Source: Erythroxylum novogranatense (Eukaryota; Streptophyta; Magnoliopsida; Malpighiales; Erythroxylaceae). From it: DNA of 64,000 bases. Position numbers and translations under genes: made by a program. Shown piece after piece: positions 14,101 through 25,826 of this stretch; position 1 is the stretch's first letter; every line of letters starts with the position of its first letter. The stretch lies in assembly GCA_029891385.1 (NCBI GenBank), contig CM057224.1, positions 37,205,005 through 37,269,004 on the forward strand, given 5' to 3'. The notes below the pieces were generated by a model. It was given only the letters and a program-made list of their open reading frames with translations. It was not told the origin of the DNA and searched no databases.

Positions 14101-14870
14101 AAATTTCTAACCTTGAACCAAGAAGGAGGTACTGAGCCCCGAAGAGTAATTACGTTGAGAGGAACAGATAATGCATAGGTTTTAGACTTCCAAGTTTCAA
14201 ATGCAGCATTCAATTCCTCACTCTCAAAACTTTTTACAGTCTCAGGATTCCTTTCTCCATTATCAACTGCATTAAAGAAGAAAGCATATACCATTACACA
14301 TAACAAACCCAAAAGACATTCACAGTAGCAAAAGCAATGGCCCTAAGCAAAATTCTTCTTTATTTTTAAGGCTTCTGAAAAATTTTCTTTGGTTGAAAGA
14401 GATAAGCAATAGAATTTCCGTGAAAGATTGGTCTTTGTGATCACCAGGCTGTAATATCTTTCCTCTCAACAAAAAAGCGCATTCACTTCAACAATAATCC
14501 CATTGCAATTTACTGCACATAAATGGTAGACTATATCATTTTAAATATTTGAAATATAAAAATGGTAAAGGTAATAATTACCCTGATCAGTATTTTGCTC
14601 TTCCAGATTAATCCGAGTCTCAGTAGGACGAAGCAACGGAGTTGGAGTAGCTCGACAAAGACCCACGTTTAAGCCCAAGAAGAATATGGAAGACGCGGTC
14701 AAAGTTACTCGAATCCAGGCCAGATGATCATCGTCGGAGGTTTTTCCCGACTGCGAGCAAACAGAGAGATTCCGACGATCGGAGAGTTTAAGGGGAAATG
14801 TGAGATTTGGGTTTGGTAGACGGCGACTCAAGTGGGTATGGGGGTGAAGTATAGACATGCATACTACCAT
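11125..14870 (-). CDS. PotD-like (spermidine/putrescine-binding-protein-like) protein with plastid-type N-terminus
   Basis: Seven exons on the minus strand: 14582-14870, 14112-14266, 13495-13743, 13249-13383, 12605-12787, 11755-11916, 11125-11526. All are GT-AG, phases agree, total 1,575 nt (524 aa). I chose the first ATG after an upstream in-frame TTG; a second Met lies four codons on. Residues 1-45 are rich in S/R/P/L without acidic residues, like a transit peptide, followed by a hydrophobic stretch (about 60-75; TLTASSIFFLGLNVGL). The body shows solute-binding motifs: LTLGDSWLSFAIKNSLIEPI, WAAPYRWGSMVIAYKK, DWADLWWPELTGK, FAVGDVWVAVGWSSDV and VIVPKSGTSIWADLW. Bacterial PotD binds spermidine/putrescine for an ABC importer; ligand binding by the plant protein is not known to me. 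It matches the Arabidopsis gene I recall beside FEI1 (At1g31410). Confidence 0.9.
12202..12513. repeat. two-copy tandem duplication, 156-bp unit, inside a PotD-like intron
   Basis: The stretch starting TTGTATTGAAGCATCC at about 12202 is repeated from about 12358 with one visible mismatch (AAAGAAG versus AAAGTAG). The unit is 156 bp, a multiple of three, which makes a long repetitive minus-strand frame (11886-12563) that has no other support. It lies between exons 12605-12787 and 11755-11916 and does not touch splice sites. The near identity implies a recent duplication. Confidence 0.9.
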
Positions 14871-15640
14871 GTTTATCAAACTGCGAAAGTGAACAGACAG
14901 ACGCAGGTACCAACTTTTATCTGCATTGCACGGACGACGAATTTATGGTGGGAAATGGGATCATAGCGAAAACGTATTTTTATTAAAATTAAACTTAAAA
15001 TGGTAACATACATACCGTATGTACCTTATCAATACTCGTATATATTAAATTTTGGATTAAAAAATAATCTTAAAATTAATTTAATTTTTAAAAGTTTTTT
15101 GTTACATTCATTAAACCATAACTAAAATTAATCTAAATAGTCTTTCTTAATTGTAATTAATTAAAATTTAATTCCTAAATTACTAATTCTAAATTCACTA
15201 AACAAATTTCACGTCTATCTAAAATTAACATCATCTTCCTGTAACGACTTATTTATGTTTGAAGTTGGCAGCTGGTTAAAAATTCGATTGGATTAATTAT
15301 AAAAACTTAAATTGTTTAATTTAGCTTTTAACTTTTTTCGATTTACTTTAATAACTATTGTTATTAAAATCAATCGATTTGTTAATTGATCAATTAATTT
15401 TTATAAATTAATAAATTCTTATATACTAAACTAATTTAGTTAGTTTTCATTTAACAATCTCTTTTATTAAAATTTAAATTATTCAATATGTAAAGATAAT
15501 ATCTTTCAATTATATTTTAAATTATTTAATTTTAGTCAATTTTATGACCGTATAATATTAATTGAACCTTTTTTACACCTTTAACAAGGTTACTTTGAAA
15601 AAGTAAATTACTTTTATAAAAGTAAACAACACAATGATAA
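14871..15640. other. AT-rich intergenic region upstream of the PotD-like gene
   Basis: This is the 5' flank of the PotD-like gene followed by very AT-rich sequence from about 14980. No gene, RNA gene or clear element was recognised. The promoter of the PotD-like gene should lie in the first few hundred bases, but no convincing TATA box was picked. Confidence 0.5.
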
Positions 15641-15724
15641 GATGAAATCTTGAATAATGATTTGGGGACACCAAGATTCTCTTTCATCAAAAGACTCAAA
15701 AGTAAACATCTCGAAAGACGAGTT

Positions 15725-15848
15725 CCACTTTAAAGGGTTAAAGTGAGGTTGGTATTACCATCAAGTTTATCTGTCAAGTCCATCGTCCCACTTTAAAGGG
15801 TTAAAGTGAGGTTGGTATTACCATCAAGTTTATCCGTCAAGTCCATCT
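15725..15848. repeat. two-copy tandem repeat, 63-bp unit
   Basis: CCACTTTAAAGGGTTAAAGT begins at 15725 and again at 15788, and the copies run to CAAGTCCATC with a single visible change (TCTGTC/TCCGTC). It lies near the left edge of the pararetroviral insertion and may mark its non-coding end. Confidence 0.85.
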
Positions 15849-15986
15849 CTTTGTCAATCTGTTTAATAAGTTGGTAGCCCAATTGGGAGGCCATGAACCA
15901 AAAACAGAGTGGGATTCTTGTGTTGGGTTAGATGGCTGACTGGAGTTCATGGTTTTGCAATATGTAGGATAAGGAATGTTACCAGC

Positions 15987-18106
15987 TCATGTGTGGAGAA
16001 CGTGATCATATACTGAAGTCCACTGATTCATGGATGGAGTTATGATAGGATTCAGAAGAGAATTATCTCCATAATAAGGTCCAAGAGATGTATAGATAGT
16101 AGCAGGGACCAAGCTTTGAGATTGATTTAACTGGTCTAAAAAATAATGTAATTCTTCTGTTAAGAATGTGCTTTCTATAGGCCAATCTGTAGAAGCGTGC
16201 CAAAAATGGAGATGGTTAAATGTACATAATTTTCTAGAGTCACTCATACAATAAGGGCGGTAGATGAGGTAGATAGCATAAGCGTTGCGATTATCAACAG
16301 AAAAGTCCCATAAACAATGATGAGTTAAAAGTTGGGACATATCAATGCGCCATTTGTTTAATGGTTGGAACCATTTCAGAAAAGTCCATAAAAGTATACC
16401 AACATTGGTTGGATCAGACAAATGTTGATAAACATGAAGGGGTGAAAAAAAAATAAAACAAGTATAAAGGGCAGACAAAGCCTAGAGATGCCATAGGGTT
16501 GACTCGTGGATATTGTCATAAATATGATACACGAGTTTGTAAGGGGTAATGACATCAAAATAACTAAGAACTGGTAAAACGTCAAACTTGAGAAGGGTTA
16601 GATGCAGATAATAAAACAAACTTTGATGAAGAAGTGGAGAATGGTCTACAACAATGGTTGGAGGTTGAGAAAACAAAGGAGGAAATTCTTTTTTGTATTT
16701 TGCAAACCTAGGAAACTCCATTAACCAATACAGAGGAATAGGAAGCTTCAAAGAAGAGGAAGCAAACAATAGAGGTTTAGTTGGTCGAGAGAGATAGTCA
16801 GCAAGTGTATGATGATGACCTTTAATATGGCGGACGGAGAATTTATAGCGAAAAAACCCCTCCTGCCAACGAAGTAATTGACTGTTAGGAATCTTTTTTT
16901 TGGGATGATCAAGGATTTTTGGAAAAGAAGTGTTATCTATTTCAATGACAAAACAATAAGGAGTGAGGTGGAAAGAAAACTTTTCAATAACTCTTTTGAT
17001 AGTGAGAGTCTCCTTATAACTAATATGATAGTGGCATTCAAAAGAATTAAATTGGCCACTTGTATGTCCGCAATAATATCGATTGCCATTGATTTCTTCG
17101 ATGAGCACAACACCCCAATAGGTATCACTAGCATCAGTTTGTAAGATGCATTGTCCATTGTCAGGAATCTTTAAAGGTGGAGGATCCCAACAAATTTGCT
17201 TTAGACGCTTGACAACCTTGGATCGTCCAAGGTGGTGGATTCTTTTTCAACAATTTGGATAAGGATGAAGTATAAGTTGCCACGTGTGGTAGAAACTCTC
17301 GAATGTAATTAACAATACTGAGGAATTATTGTATCTGCTTCACAGTGAGATGTTCATCAGGAAAATGTAACAGCTCTTGTGTACTATATGGACTAGGCTG
17401 ATAGAATCCATCTTTGAAATACATACCCAGAAAGTCAATTTCTTAGTGCCAATGGTGCTTTTTGAAGCAAAAAGCACAATGTCATACTGTTTAGTAAGAT
17501 CCAAGAATTGTTACAGTAAGGCCTGATGTTCCTTATGGGTATTTGAAAACAGTAAAATATCATTGATGTAAATGATTACACTGTCGAGAATAGGCTCACA
17601 TATCTTGGTCATTGTTTTTTGAAACAACGATTGGGCGACTTTAAGCCCAAATTACATAACAGTCCATTGGTACTATGCATTGAGAATGCAGAATGCAGTC
17701 TTGTATCTTTCAATTGGGTGAATACCTACTTGTCAAAATCCTGCCTTAAGATCAAACTTGGAAAAGATAACAACTTCTTTGAGAAATAATACCCGAGTAC
17801 TAATCTTTGTAAGAGAAAACTTGTCATCTTGCAGGAATGCATTCAGAGGTTTGTAGTCAATGACTAACATCTTTTTTTTACATTTCTACTCTGAGCATTT
17901 ATTGATATAGAATGCCTGGCAAGCCTAATCCGACTCTGTGGGCTCAATAAGTCCTTGCTTCGAAAGGATAGCACACTCATCTTGTGCGCTCTTTAGATCA
18001 TCAAGGTTCATTCCTAGATGTGTGGCTTTGGTAGGATTTATATCCTTATTCTTCTGAAAAGGTATAGTTATGAAAAAGTCAACATTTTTCCACAAAGGAT
18101 AAGGGT
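15987..18106 (-). pseudogene. endogenous pararetrovirus (Caulimoviridae): reverse transcriptase, RNase H and C-terminal region, decayed
   Basis: Minus-strand pol fragment of an integrated pararetrovirus. The RT part (about 17250-18106) is broken by stops and frameshifts; its active-site box at 17556-17570 reads YINDI, where the family has YIDD. An RNase H-like frame (16482-17108) has a QTDAS start just upstream in another frame, GHTSGQF, and the pair LLRWQ / HIKGHHHTLADYLSRP, more like caulimovirids than Ty3 elements. A single TAG at 16482-16484 separates it from a further same-frame stretch (15987-16478) of unknown role. The left viral edge is unclear, between about 15640 and 15990. On the right it is cut at 18106 by a Sirevirus-like LTR and resumes at 26763. 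Florendovirus is my best guess for genus. Not functional. Confidence 0.8.
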
Positions 18107-19220
18107 TGTTGGACCAATGGTGGTTGACGAATTAAATTTTTTTATGTTTTGATAATAATAAAATATATAGAATTAGTTAAGAAATTATTTCAGGTAATTT
18201 GGATTGCAATAAAAAGGATTACTACCTTTTAAGATTGACAAATGTACAAATCAAATCAAGTTAGTGATCTTCACCAACGTTCAAGGTGTAAAAGATGATC
18301 TTAGTGAAGATTGTGAATAAAGATCTTCAAAGATATGTATCCCAACAATTAAAGATCAAGATTTTCTGCAATATAACCGTTGAAGCCAACATAAGTCGAC
18401 TAGTAAATCATAAGTCGACTAATATATCAAGATCTGTCAGGTTCAGAACAACACAAGTCGACTAATAGACTATAAGTCGACTTATCGAAGGTTACAAGTC
18501 GACTTACACTGCATAAGTCGACTTATAAAAGAGCGGAGATAAAGTTTTACGAAAATCGTTGTTACAAGTCGACTTACACACCACGACAAGTCGACTTACG
18601 AGTACAGTAAACTGATTCTGACGAAGTCAATTAGTCACAAATGGAAAGGAAATATTCATGCAACTACTATAAGATAATCAACAACGGTTATGAGACTTTC
18701 CAACGTCTATAATCTTCCAAGAGACTGAGAATAAATTGATTAAGATCAAGGGATAAAGATATATATGTCCATATAGCCAAAAGATACTACGACAACTCCA
18801 AACTCACTCTATATTGCTCTTATCTCATTTTCATATCTGCATTGAGCATTGTTCTTTCTTCTTTATCTCATTATCTTTGTGAGTTGAGTGATTTTTGAAA
18901 AGTCACTTGTGAGGTAGGATTTGTGCCGGAAAACAAATCGGTTGTAAAGGTAGCTTGAGTTTAAATCAAGCAAGATTGAAGAGTTCACACTATATTACAA
19001 AGTGTGTAATAAAGTGGTTTACAAAATCCTAAGTGGGAGCTTAGGTAGAGGACGTAGGTCTTGGCATCGAACCTCTATAAAATAGTGTTTGCTCTTCTTC
19101 CTTACTTTTTATAATTAAATTTGTTTAAATTGTTTTTGTGTGAATTAACTTCTGATTTTATTGTAGAATTTTACGAAAAACTCTAAAGATCTATTCAACC
19201 CCCCTTCTAGATCGTTTACA
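18107..19220 (+). repeat. left LTR of the Sirevirus-like element
   Basis: 1,114 bp, TG...CA ends. It contains eight AAGTCGACT-type palindromes (18393-18597). It differs from the right LTR by scattered substitutions and one extra motif copy of about 17-18 bp near 18397-18415, consistent with slippage between motif repeats. Confidence 0.9.
18393..18597. promoter_or_regulatory. array of AAGTCGACTT palindromes in the LTR
   Basis: Copies begin near 18393, 18412, 18455, 18473, 18496, 18514, 18565 and 18588, each with core AAGTCGAC followed by TA or TT. Repeated palindromes in the U3 part of LTRs are a described property of Sireviruses, thought to bind factors that drive expression. The function here is inferred. 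Confidence 0.65.
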
Positions 19221-19236
19221 ATTGGTACTAGGCATT
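19221..19236 (+). promoter_or_regulatory. primer-binding-site-like sequence of the Sirevirus-like element
   Basis: ATTGGTACTAGGC directly after the left LTR resembles the initiator-Met tRNA 3' complement (TGGTATCAGAGC) with changes. Position supports it; the match is imperfect. Confidence 0.5.
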
Positions 19237-19902
19237 TGTGATTTAAATTCCTTTGGCTGAATTTAATTTTGCTACATTCATTAATATATAAAATGGTCAA
19301 AAAAATGAGGCAAATGTGCAATTACATCTGAAGATTCCATCATCATGATTTACACTTGGGCTAAAATGTGATTGATTTAGAGTTTTGCAACATTCTAGTC
19401 GACTAATTGGTGTCTAAGTCGACTGAGATAGAGAAAATGATTTACATTTTTTTGAAATGATTCCTTTGATCTTAAACATTTACCAGTAGACTAATTGGAG
19501 TTTCAGTCTACTACTGTTGAGGATTAAGGCAAGTTAACTTTGATTTGGATATCGAGTCATGTTCTGGGATAATCGAAGATTAGTAACAAGTCAACTTATG
19601 AAGGTCGATAAGTCGACTTATGGAGGTAAACAAGTCGACTCATACTTACACGGGTTCTTTAAAACCTATTATCCCCTTTATTCACCGAAAACCCATTCTC
19701 TCTAACCTCTGAAATTTTTCTTCTCCAAGTCGACTTATACCTTCAAATCTCTTCAAATCTACTCTACCCATTATCAATCGACTACCATTAGCATAAAACC
19801 CATTCATTATTTCTTCAAATCAACCTTCCTTTTCCGAAACCCCTTTCTCATAATTACAAACCCAAACTTTCGTTTTTTTTTTCAAAATCTCTCAAAAACC
19901 TC

Positions 19903-21197
19903 ATGGCTCCACGCCAATCAAAAGGGAAAGACAAACAACCCACTCCACCACAAGGTTCTCGAGTTCATTATGGACCACGAGTTCGTGGGTCTTCTTCAAG
20001 GGGAGATACTACTAGAGAGGATGACATGATTGAACCACGGTTCGTCTTAAGGGAAGCCCAAACTTTGTACAACAAGGTACTAAAAAATGAAGTGTTAATT
20101 CCTTTAATGAGGTTTGATTGGACTGAATTAGACAACAGTGAATTTACGGATGTGTTTTTTGAAATCACTAATCTTGGGTTGCGAGATTTTTTGGGTTTTA
20201 AGGATGAGATATATGAAGATGTGGTTAGGGAATTTTATTCAAATCTCAGTGTGATTAGTAGTAATATTGCTAATGGAGTTCATCTGAAATCTAGTATTAA
20301 TGGACGGGAAATTTTTCTATGTGAAGCTAATATGTGTACCTTATTTCGATTACCTAGAGGAGGAGTTAGGCCTAGAGCTTCATTCATAGATTTTGATATT
20401 TTGAGAAACGAGGATGGCGATACTGATGAGGAAGATGAAGAAAATTTCGGCTATACTGAAGAGAAAGGTGCTGAATTGCTTAGTCGATTCTGTTCTGATC
20501 ATACCCCTCTGTATGAAGCAATGAACTTGCCTTTGAATTATCGGCTGCTACATTATGCGATTAATAGGGTTGTTTATCCGAAAAAGGCGAGTAATAATCA
20601 AATCACATCCTTGGATAAAGAAATACTTTGGCATGTGGAAGAAGGGAGAAAGATTAATTATCCAAGTTTGATTATCCAAATGATGCGGAAAAGGCCAGTC
20701 TATTACGCGGTCAGCTTAAAGGGAAACCAGTCCGGCATAAAGGAATGCCGTATGCAGCTTTGATTACTTCTCTCTCTCAGTTACAAAAATGTGATTTGAG
20801 TAATTATGCTCATTATCCGTATCCTCAAAGTTGGAGATTTACCCCATATAATTTGATAAGCATGAAGTTGGTAAAAACCATTGAAAAAGGCTGGGTTTAC
20901 TCCTATCATGTAGCGAAGCTAGGTCTGACCTTGGAGGGTGTGCAAGTGCCTCCAAGGCAACGTTCCAAGCGGGCAGCTGATCGTCCAAGCAACTCTCGAC
21001 TGAGTAATGTGCGAAGGAGTGAGGTCTCTCACGAGGAACTTAATAACATTCACGATCAATTGGATGACTTAAATGATCGTGTTGATGATATACAGAGTAT
21101 GTTTATGCGGTTGACGAAGAAAGTTGATGCACAACATTGTATGCTCAAGAAGATTTTTGATAAGTTAGGTTGTAGGCATGATGGTTCTTCATCATGA
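19903..21197 (+). pseudogene. retrotransposon protein of the 'putative plant transposon protein' (Transposase_32-like) type, one frameshift
   Basis: The only gene of the Sirevirus-like element. The first frame (19903-20763, starting MAPRQSKGKDKQPTPPQ) gives a basic N-terminus, then a helical domain with VREFYSNLSV, GREIFLCEANMCTLFRLPRG and an acidic DGDTDEEDEENFGY patch. The second frame (ORF 20745-21197) has the expected GMPYAALITSLSQL and ends with a coiled coil (about ELNNIHDQLDDLNDRVDDIQ). The frames overlap, and a one-base frameshift near 20690-20705 best explains the break; the whole would be about 415 residues. Such proteins are common in pol-less plant LTR elements. Whether it acts as a gag-like or env-like protein is unknown to me. 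Confidence 0.7.
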
Positions 21198-21664
21198 TGT
21201 GTATTGCCTTTCGCCTAGACCGACATTTCTTCTTATGCTTTTTCAAGTGTGTGTGGTGCTTCTTATGACTTCTGGTATTTGTGTTTGTTGGATTGTTCTG
21301 TTATGTAATGACTTTGCATTTATTTTCCTCTTTGTGTTTGCTGTCTTTTTTGTTTATGTACTGCCATTGTGACTATTTTTCATATTGGTTTTTGATTATG
21401 ACAAAAAGGGGGAGTAAAAATGGAAATTGATAATTGGTATCCTTTAGTCACAGTGTGTTACAATGTCTTTGAATTGAGACTATCTTGATTTCAACTTCTG
21501 TTTATACAATTAATTTTTACAAAGGCTATTAAATTCATTGGTTTATTAATTAAGGGGAGACAAATTAACTATCGAGACAAGGGATTAAAAACCTTGATAA
21601 AGTTTCTTGTTTTTAATTTCTTTTCAATTTCTAAATATTTTGTCATTATCAAAAAGGGGGAGAT
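21198..21664 (+). promoter_or_regulatory. 3' non-coding tail of the element with two polypurine tracts
   Basis: ACAAAAAGGGGGAGTAAAA near 21400 and ATCAAAAAGGGGGAGAT at 21648-21664; the second directly abuts the right LTR and is the functional-position PPT. Duplicate, conserved PPTs are reported for Sireviruses. No gene seen in between. Confidence 0.7.
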
Positions 21665-21835
21665 TGTTGGACCAATGGTGGTTGACAAATTAAATTTCTT
21701 TATGTTTTGATAATAATAAAACATATAGAATTAGTTAAGAAATTATTTCAGGTAATTTGGATTGCAATAAAAAGGATTACTACCTTTTAAGATTGACAAA
21801 TATACAAATCAAATCAAGTTAGTGATCTTCACCAA

Positions 21836-24800
21836 TGTAACATCCCACCCCTGATGGGAATGGTAGAATGGTAATTTGACAAAGGATTAAGAGGGTTTAG
21901 GATTTATTTTGCAATGTTCATGCACATCTGATTTATGAATAGTGAAATTGTACATGAAAATGACTGTACATGCATTCATGACATTTCCCGGTAGTTGTGC
22001 CTAAATGGGATTTTATTTTGGAAAATGTGGTTTATGGGCTTGAAAATTTAATTGGAGTGGATTGTTATGTGTTTTATATTTTTGGGGAATATTATAATTT
22101 TTTTCTGAATTTTTTCGGCAAAAAATTTCCGGACCAAAAAAAAAATCGCCACGCGGTTTACCGATTGGTTTTCGGTACCGAAAATTTTTTCCCAACGACA
22201 CTGAAATATTGGGTAAATGATGTTGGGATTATAATTGGGACCATGGATTTAGAAATTACATGTATTAGGGTTTTTATTTTAAAGTCACTATCAAGTTTTG
22301 TCTTTTTCTCCTATTTCATGCCAAGTGGCATGATGAATCATCCTCCCACATTGATTTCAAGCTTTATTCTCGACACTTCTAAGTTGGAGAGGAAAACAAA
22401 AGTGTTTTGGTGAGTTTTTCTTCTTCTCCTTCGTGGGTTCTCCTCCCTTGAATTCTCCATTTGTTCTAGCCAAAATTGTTGCTCTTCATCTTGCTTCTAA
22501 GAGCCTAACCTAGCTTCCCTTGCAAAGTGATGATGATGATTGTGTGGTGGAAAGAATTAGAGAGGATTGTGAGATTGTGAAGTCTAGAAGAGTGGAAGCT
22601 TGATTAAGGTAAATCATATGTTTATATGATGGTTTTATATTTACTTGTGATGTTGCTTAAGGTTAATTGCATGGCTAAGTTGAACAAAAATGATGATTAA
22701 CTTGAGTTGGGATGGTTTGAGATTGCAAAGACAGATTCATGGCTCCATTTGTTTAATTTTTTTGAGCTGTTTAACGTGCGAATCTAGAGAAACTCAAAAC
22801 ATAGAAGTTGTAGATCTAGAGGTCTACTATCTCCATGAATGTTTCCACGATTTTAGGGTGAGCCAAATGAGAGTAATAGGCCCCTAATTGAATCTGGTTC
22901 AGAACACCAGCGAGATTAAAATAAGACCTGAAAGTTAATTGTTTGAGGACCTTAGAGTTGGAATTGGATGATGAGCTCTTCTTATGAAATGTTCAAGAAT
23001 GTGTCATTTAAGAACTGTAAAGAGGAAATTTTAATTGGATGAGGATTCTGCTAGCTATGTCCGAATAAGTGAAGGTTGTTCCTAACCTTAGTGATATAGA
23101 AGAGAACAGAAACAGGTCAGGTGTGTAAAAATCACAATAAATCCAATTTATATTATTTTCGAACCGGATTTGCATATGTGATAGCCATATGAGTTTATGG
23201 AAAATTAAACTTTGAATCATCTTAATTGGATGTGAAATGAATGAGTTATAAGGGTTTGAGTTAGACAGGGTCCAACCTGTGACTACATGTTAAAGCTGAT
23301 TGTTAATGGAAGATTTGAATGCCCTTAATGACCAAATTAGACCATGGTTATAAAAGAAGAAATGTAAAGTTATGTGTTAATTAGAGGTCTGGAAAGTTTG
23401 AAAAACATTGTACCTATTTATAGGGAGTTATGAATTGTTAATTATTGACTGGTTATGTGCATTTTGGTGAAACCTAGCCATAAGTGTAGGCTAAATTAGA
23501 GATTTTTTTTTATTCGAATTGGCTCAAGTGATCTTTTGGAAAGTTGTATAGGAAAAAATTATTTTGAAAATGAGATATATCATGTTAATTTTGGATGTCA
23601 GAATTGGAAGTTATGAATTTTCAAAGATTGGACCTAAGTTAGGTCATTGGCTAGTGATCAGGGCAACCACTTGCATGACAATTTTGAGTCTGTTAGAGAT
23701 GGAATTAGCTGTTAAGCCCTTCATGAGAAGTGTAGTATTCTGTTTGATCTTTTCATAGGTATAAAGTATGCAATTTTTTTGACATTTTTGCAAGAAGTTA
23801 TGCTTTTTAGAAAATTGTTGTTCGATTCTGTGGTTTCAATTAAGGCGAACCATTCATTGAATTGTTTGACCTACTTAGCAATTGAATTTGATTTCATGTT
23901 GTTCATGAAAGTTATAGGTCACATTCTGATATTTCATTTCGCATAAATCTTGTAATTTTTTTTTTAGCAAAGGGAATGAGAAGTTATGGATTTTATAAAA
24001 TGTTGCACTGTTTTGACAAAATATTGCACTGTTTTGAGAGGCATTGTGAAAGCAGTAACTTTGAGTGTATTTTTGACACCCTTAGGGGTGAAATTAGTTT
24101 TTGTGCCTTTCATGAAACTTGTAGAGCTCTCTTTTCTCTATAAAATAGATACCAAGTTTGTCCAATTTGAAGTTTGGAGTAGGGAGTTATGCCCTGTGGA
24201 AGTTGGGATGTCGGAGGACGTTTGTTCCAGATCTGCCATTGTAGTAGCATAAGTCGACTTATATCCTCAGACAAGTCGACTAGGACATACACAGTAGCAT
24301 AAGTCGACTAGGATTCTCAGGCAAGTCGACTAGGATCATATATTTTTCCTTCTTTTGTTTATAACTTTTCCGTCCGACATCCGATTGACCTGATTCTTGA
24401 GGCATCGGATTTGTGAAATATTTAATTTCATTTTATGAGAAATTGGGAATTTTTGGACGAAAAATTGACGTGGGTCTGGGTAATGGTTCTTTGGTCACTG
24501 TTTTAGTTATTTTTTGACCTATAGAGGCCCGAATTGAGTAATTTCGGTGCCGTTAGATTTCTAATTTTTAGATGAAATGTTTGTGATGGAAATTTTGGAT
24601 TAAGGCCGAGAATATCATGAACATGCATTGTACACCTTTTAATTGTTACATGAGAATTATTAACTAGTTCTGATTGGACAATTAGTAATGGTTATATTCT
24701 CTGATAATTATAAAGGCACATTTGGAGCGTCGGCCGACCGACGGTGTAGAGACTTCCCAGTAATAGCTCATAAGTTATAGGTGAGTAACCTAGATGATTC

Positions 24801-25826
24801 TTTCAATTATTATATGTATAATGTGGGAAATAATGGTGGGATTAGTGATTGTGTTTGTTTATGACTGGATTCTGGACACGGATGGTCCGATGAATTGGGA
24901 GATTTGACATAGAAGTGTCCTTTATGTGTTGATTGTCAAATTGCTTGCTATTACTGTGCTTCATTGCGTTGCCTCTACTGTGACAGACTGTTTTATACTG
25001 ACTGTGATATATTGAGCATATTGCATTTCATACACAAATACATGAACGGATAATAATAGTTGTGACCAGAGTCGCCACTGATACTGAAAAAGAGCCTCGA
25101 GCTCGAAGGGAGATAGTGCATACCCAAAAGACTCTCCTACTCCCTAGACACGTCAACTGCCTACTGTTTACTGTTTAAGCGCTCGGTCACAACACTGTAA
25201 TAAAATGAAAAAGTGTCACATATGCATTGCATACACATTTTGATTGAATACAGTAAATGGGAAAAAGGCAAGGGTGCATTACACAATTGTGATTTGCTTC
25301 TTCTGAACGTGTTATTGTATATACTCTGTAATTTGCTTGAGTGATGCATGAATTGGGCGAACCATCGATGATGGTTCCTTACTGAGTTCGCAAAACTCAC
25401 CCAAAATTTGCAATAATTTTTCAGGCCTTGAAGAGTACTCCGTTAGACACGGGAGTATGCCTACTGCATGCCAGGAAAAAATAGGGGTCGGGATCAGTTC
25501 ACGTCTGTATTAGTATCTCATAAAATTGTATTCCGCAACCTCTGTAAAATGATGCTTTGTATTTACAGTGGGCCCAATTTGGTGGGAGATTTGCGTTCAT
25601 TAAATGACTACGTTAAATTATTATTGAATGTCTGTAATGACTGAAAATGTTTACAAATTAACGTGGGCTCAAATTGTCTAATGTTTTTCGAGCGTATGAA
25701 TGTCTTTATAAAAAAAAATTGATATTAGGTTTCGTCTGAGTGATGTAGCACGCCACCCTCGCGGGGCACGAACTCGGATATCACCATCGATGTCGGGTTC
25801 GGGTCACGCGAGAAAGGGGTGTTACA
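21836..25826 (+). mobile_element. solo LTR (3,991 bp) of a Ty3/gypsy Tekay/Del-like element, with perfect 5-bp target-site duplication
   Basis: Begins TGTAACATCCC and ends GGGTGTTACA, flanked by ACCAA (21831-21835 and 25827-25831). The left LTR of the host element reads straight through this point with a single ACCAA, which proves the insertion. No internal region or second LTR is present, so it is a solo LTR left by LTR-LTR recombination. It is related to the LTRs at 30837, 39228 and 61517 (same start, same ATAACTTTTCCGTCCGACAT block) but is a different subfamily. It has its own palindrome array (24251-24332), repeats of about 185 bp and a GTTGTGACC...GGTCACAAC module (25059-25192). No ORF of note. 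Confidence 0.93.
24251..24332. promoter_or_regulatory. four AAGTCGACT palindromes in the gypsy solo LTR
   Basis: Copies start at 24251, 24273, 24301 and 24323, arranged as two tandem units of about 50 bp (AGTAGCATAAGTCGACT...). They lie just before the block ATAACTTTTCCGTCCGACAT. The intact element's LTR has that block but lacks the palindromes at the matching place. Confidence 0.7.

Noticed and set aside
24241..24345. CRISPR-like array from the regularly spaced palindromes
   Set aside because: Plant LTR context, four short motifs in two tandem units, no spacers or cas genes; better explained as LTR regulatory repeats.
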